The position numbers and the translations under genes are program-made. A stretch of 22,414 bases of DNA from G963675935 sp963675935 (lineage in GTDB: Bacteria > Planctomycetota > Planctomycetia > Pirellulales > Thermoguttaceae). The notes beneath the pieces were generated by a model that saw nothing but the letters and a program-made list of their open reading frames with translations, was not told the DNA's origin and did no database searches. The stretch spans positions 1-22,414 of the forward strand of contig CAXXPV010000009.1 in assembly GCA_963675935.2 (NCBI GenBank). The letters are read 5' to 3'. Each line of letters opens with the position of its first letter. Positions within the stretch are counted from its first letter, which is position 1. Shown here piece by piece: positions 20,899-22,414 of this stretch.

Positions 20899-22414
20899 AT
20901 GAAACGTTTTGCCGTCTCCTGTCTGATGTTGGCGGTCGCCATCGCCGGGTTCACTCCCTCGCCACTTCAAGCGACGGACATAAAAAACGTCATCTATTGC
21001 ATTGGCGATGGCATGGGGCCCGAACAGGTTTTGGCATCGCATGATTTTATCGGCGGCAATCTGTCGTTCGAGTCGTTTTCCCAGCGGGGCTACCTATCGA
21101 CGGTCCCCGCCGAGGGCGGAACCACCATTCCCGATTCAGCTTCCAACGGCACGGCCTTGGCCACGGGAACCAAAGTAAATGTGGGCGTCATCAGCGTGGC
21201 CACTCCCGGCGACGGCCACGAGTTGCCGTCGCTGTTGGAGTATTACAAGAGCCAAGGGAAAAGCACAGGCTTGGTCACCACTAGCTACTTGACCGACGCC
21301 ACGCCCGCCGCCTTCGGCGCCCACGAATCGACCCGCACCAACACCAGCCAAATCGCCGGCGACTATTTCACGCAAAGCAAGCCCAACGTCTTGCTCGGCG
21401 GCGGCGGAAACAACATCACCACCAGCGCCGCCTCGAGCGCCGGCTACACCGTGGTGACCGACGCCTCTGGAATGACGGCCGTGAATACGAACACCACCAG
21501 CTACTTGTGTGGGCAGTTCGGCTCCGGCCAAATGGCCTATGAGTACGACGGCGTCGGCACGCAGCCGCACCTGACCCAAATGACCTCCACCGCCCTGGAC
21601 GTTTTGGACAACAACTCCAAGGGTTTCTTCCTGATGGTCGAAGGCGGCAACATCGACCACGCCAACCATTCCAACGACATGACGCGAATGGTTCGGGAAA
21701 CCAAGGAGTTTTCCAACGCCGTGCAAGCCGCGATCAATTGGGCGGCCGGCCGCGACGACACCCTGATTGTCGTCACCGCCGACCACGAGAGCGGCGGACT
21801 GACCGCCGTCACCAACAACGGCGCCGGCAACAACCCCGGCGGAACCTGGCAGACCACCGGCCATTCGCTCGAAGACGTGCCCGTATACGTCTGGGGGCCG
21901 AACGCCGCTTCCGTTTCGGGCTTTATGAAGAACACCGCCTTGTTCAACGTGGTCAAGGGCGTCAGTTCGCCGAAGCCGCAAACCATTATCCAATCGACGT
22001 TTTTGGAAGCGACCCCAGGCGCCACGAGCTATGTGTCCGGCCCGGGGAAAGAATGGGGATTCACCAGCACGTCCACCAATCAAGGTAGCGGGACGCATAC
22101 CGCCGCCGTCTACAATACGATCACGTCGCCCACCCAATTCCGCATCCAAAGCAAGGCGGCGACTGTCACCTTCAATTCGCTCGACATTTCCAAATACGAC
22201 GGCGTCACGGTGAGCCTTGATCTGGCGGTGCGAGACACCTATGAAACAGACGACTATTTTCGCGCGATTTTGACGAACGGCACGAGCAGCATCGACCTTG
22301 TCCGCCTAGAGGGCACGGCTCTGAATGGCTTGACGAGCAACACTTGGTATACCTACAGCGTTGCGGTCCCCGATAGCTGGACGCAGGTGCAACTTATCGT
22401 TTCGGCCAGCAACA
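20899..22414 (+). CDS. Secreted alkaline phosphatase (PhoA family), 3' end beyond window
   Basis: The gene starts at ATG 20899 with GGAG seven bases before it and is open for 505 codons to the window edge. Residues 1-25 are a signal peptide (MKRFAVSCLMLAVAIAGFTP..., cleavage likely after LQA). The alkaline phosphatase core is complete: metal ligand D37 in GDGMG, nucleophile S80 in IPDSASNGTALATG, E248, D253 and H257 in VEGGNIDHANH, D295-H296 in TADHESGG, and H322 in TTGHS. It hydrolyses phosphate monoesters outside the cytoplasm using two zinc ions and usually magnesium. After about residue 350 a Ser/Thr-rich, beta-strand-rich extra domain begins and is cut by the window, so a C-terminal sorting signal cannot be checked. 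The gene is not damaged by the IS91 array upstream. Confidence 0.95.
   Translation, partial: MKRFAVSCLMLAVAIAGFTPSPLQATDIKNVIYCIGDGMGPEQVLASHDFIGGNLSFESFSQRGYLSTVPAEGGTTIPDSASNGTALATGTKVNVGVISVATPGDGHELPSLLEYYKSQGKSTGLVTTSYLTDATPAAFGAHESTRTNTSQIAGDYFTQSKPNVLLGGGGNNITTSAASSAGYTVVTDASGMTAVNTNTTSYLCGQFGSGQMAYEYDGVGTQPHLTQMTSTALDVLDNNSKGFFLMVEGGNIDHANHSNDMTRMVRETKEFSNAVQAAINWAAGRDDTLIVVTADHESGGLTAVTNNGAGNNPGGTWQTTGHSLEDVPVYVWGPNAASVSGFMKNTALFNVVKGVSSPKPQTIIQSTFLEATPGATSYVSGPGKEWGFTSTSTNQGSGTHTAAVYNTITSPTQFRIQSKAATVTFNSLDISKYDGVTVSLDLAVRDTYETDDYFRAILTNGTSSIDLVRLEGTALNGLTSNTWYTYSVAVPDSWTQVQLIVSASN

Noticed and set aside
21136..22149. Minus-strand 337-codon frame at the right edge
   Set aside because: The opposite strand encodes alkaline phosphatase with all catalytic motifs.

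Overview
The window looks like an accessory, insertion-rich region of a Planctomycetota (Pirellulales-like) chromosome. This is an inference from several traits together: Rhs/YD-repeat proteins, an 'ITD-x-GL' type leucine-rich-repeat protein, REP-like motifs running into coding tails, a secreted alkaline phosphatase, and repeated IS91-family elements. No rRNA, tRNA or CRISPR array was seen.

Layout. 1-174 is the end of a broken IS91-family transposase, fused in frame to a polymorphic-toxin tail (to 533) with a stop/start-overlapping probable immunity gene (533-817). IS91 copy 1 spans 891-3003. A toxin tail (3004-3098), a two-helix membrane protein (3103-3615) and an Rhs core fragment (about 3975-4760) follow. 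Two tandem secreted paralogues of unknown family occupy 4774-5421 and 5462-6106, then a gene stump at 6129-6266. IS91 copy 2 (6267-8421) beheads a second Rhs core plus C-terminal toxin (8354-9283), which is followed by an LRR protein (9295-10296). 10663-16183 is a second copy of 5679-8421, interrupted by a complete IS66-type element (11009-13778, tnpA/B/C, 17-bp inverted ends, 8-bp target duplication). It ends inside an antisense zinc metallopeptidase gene fragment (16182-17576). A minus-strand cassette (2-helix protein 17907-18239, toxin tail 18224-18417) is cut by IS91 copy 4 (18418-20553), which carries a run of nested right-end fragments to 20700. A REP-like hairpin pair and a promoter precede an alkaline phosphatase gene that runs off the window (20899-22414).

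How it fits together. The window reads as a graveyard and reassortment zone for Rhs-type toxin/immunity cassettes worked over by a rolling-circle (HUH, IS91-like) element. The clearest event is copy 3. It begins 588 bp outside the left end of the element, ends exactly at the element's right end, and looks like a one-ended (ISCR-like) transposition that carried flanking cassette DNA from the copy 2 locus into the peptidase gene. IS66 then landed in the carried DNA. The element's right end carries a near-consensus outward promoter and an ATG that, at copy 2, is in frame with the beheaded Rhs toxin. The right end also occurs as nested, co-terminal fragments of 7 to 42 bp that all finish at TATCACT; I know of no standard description of these.
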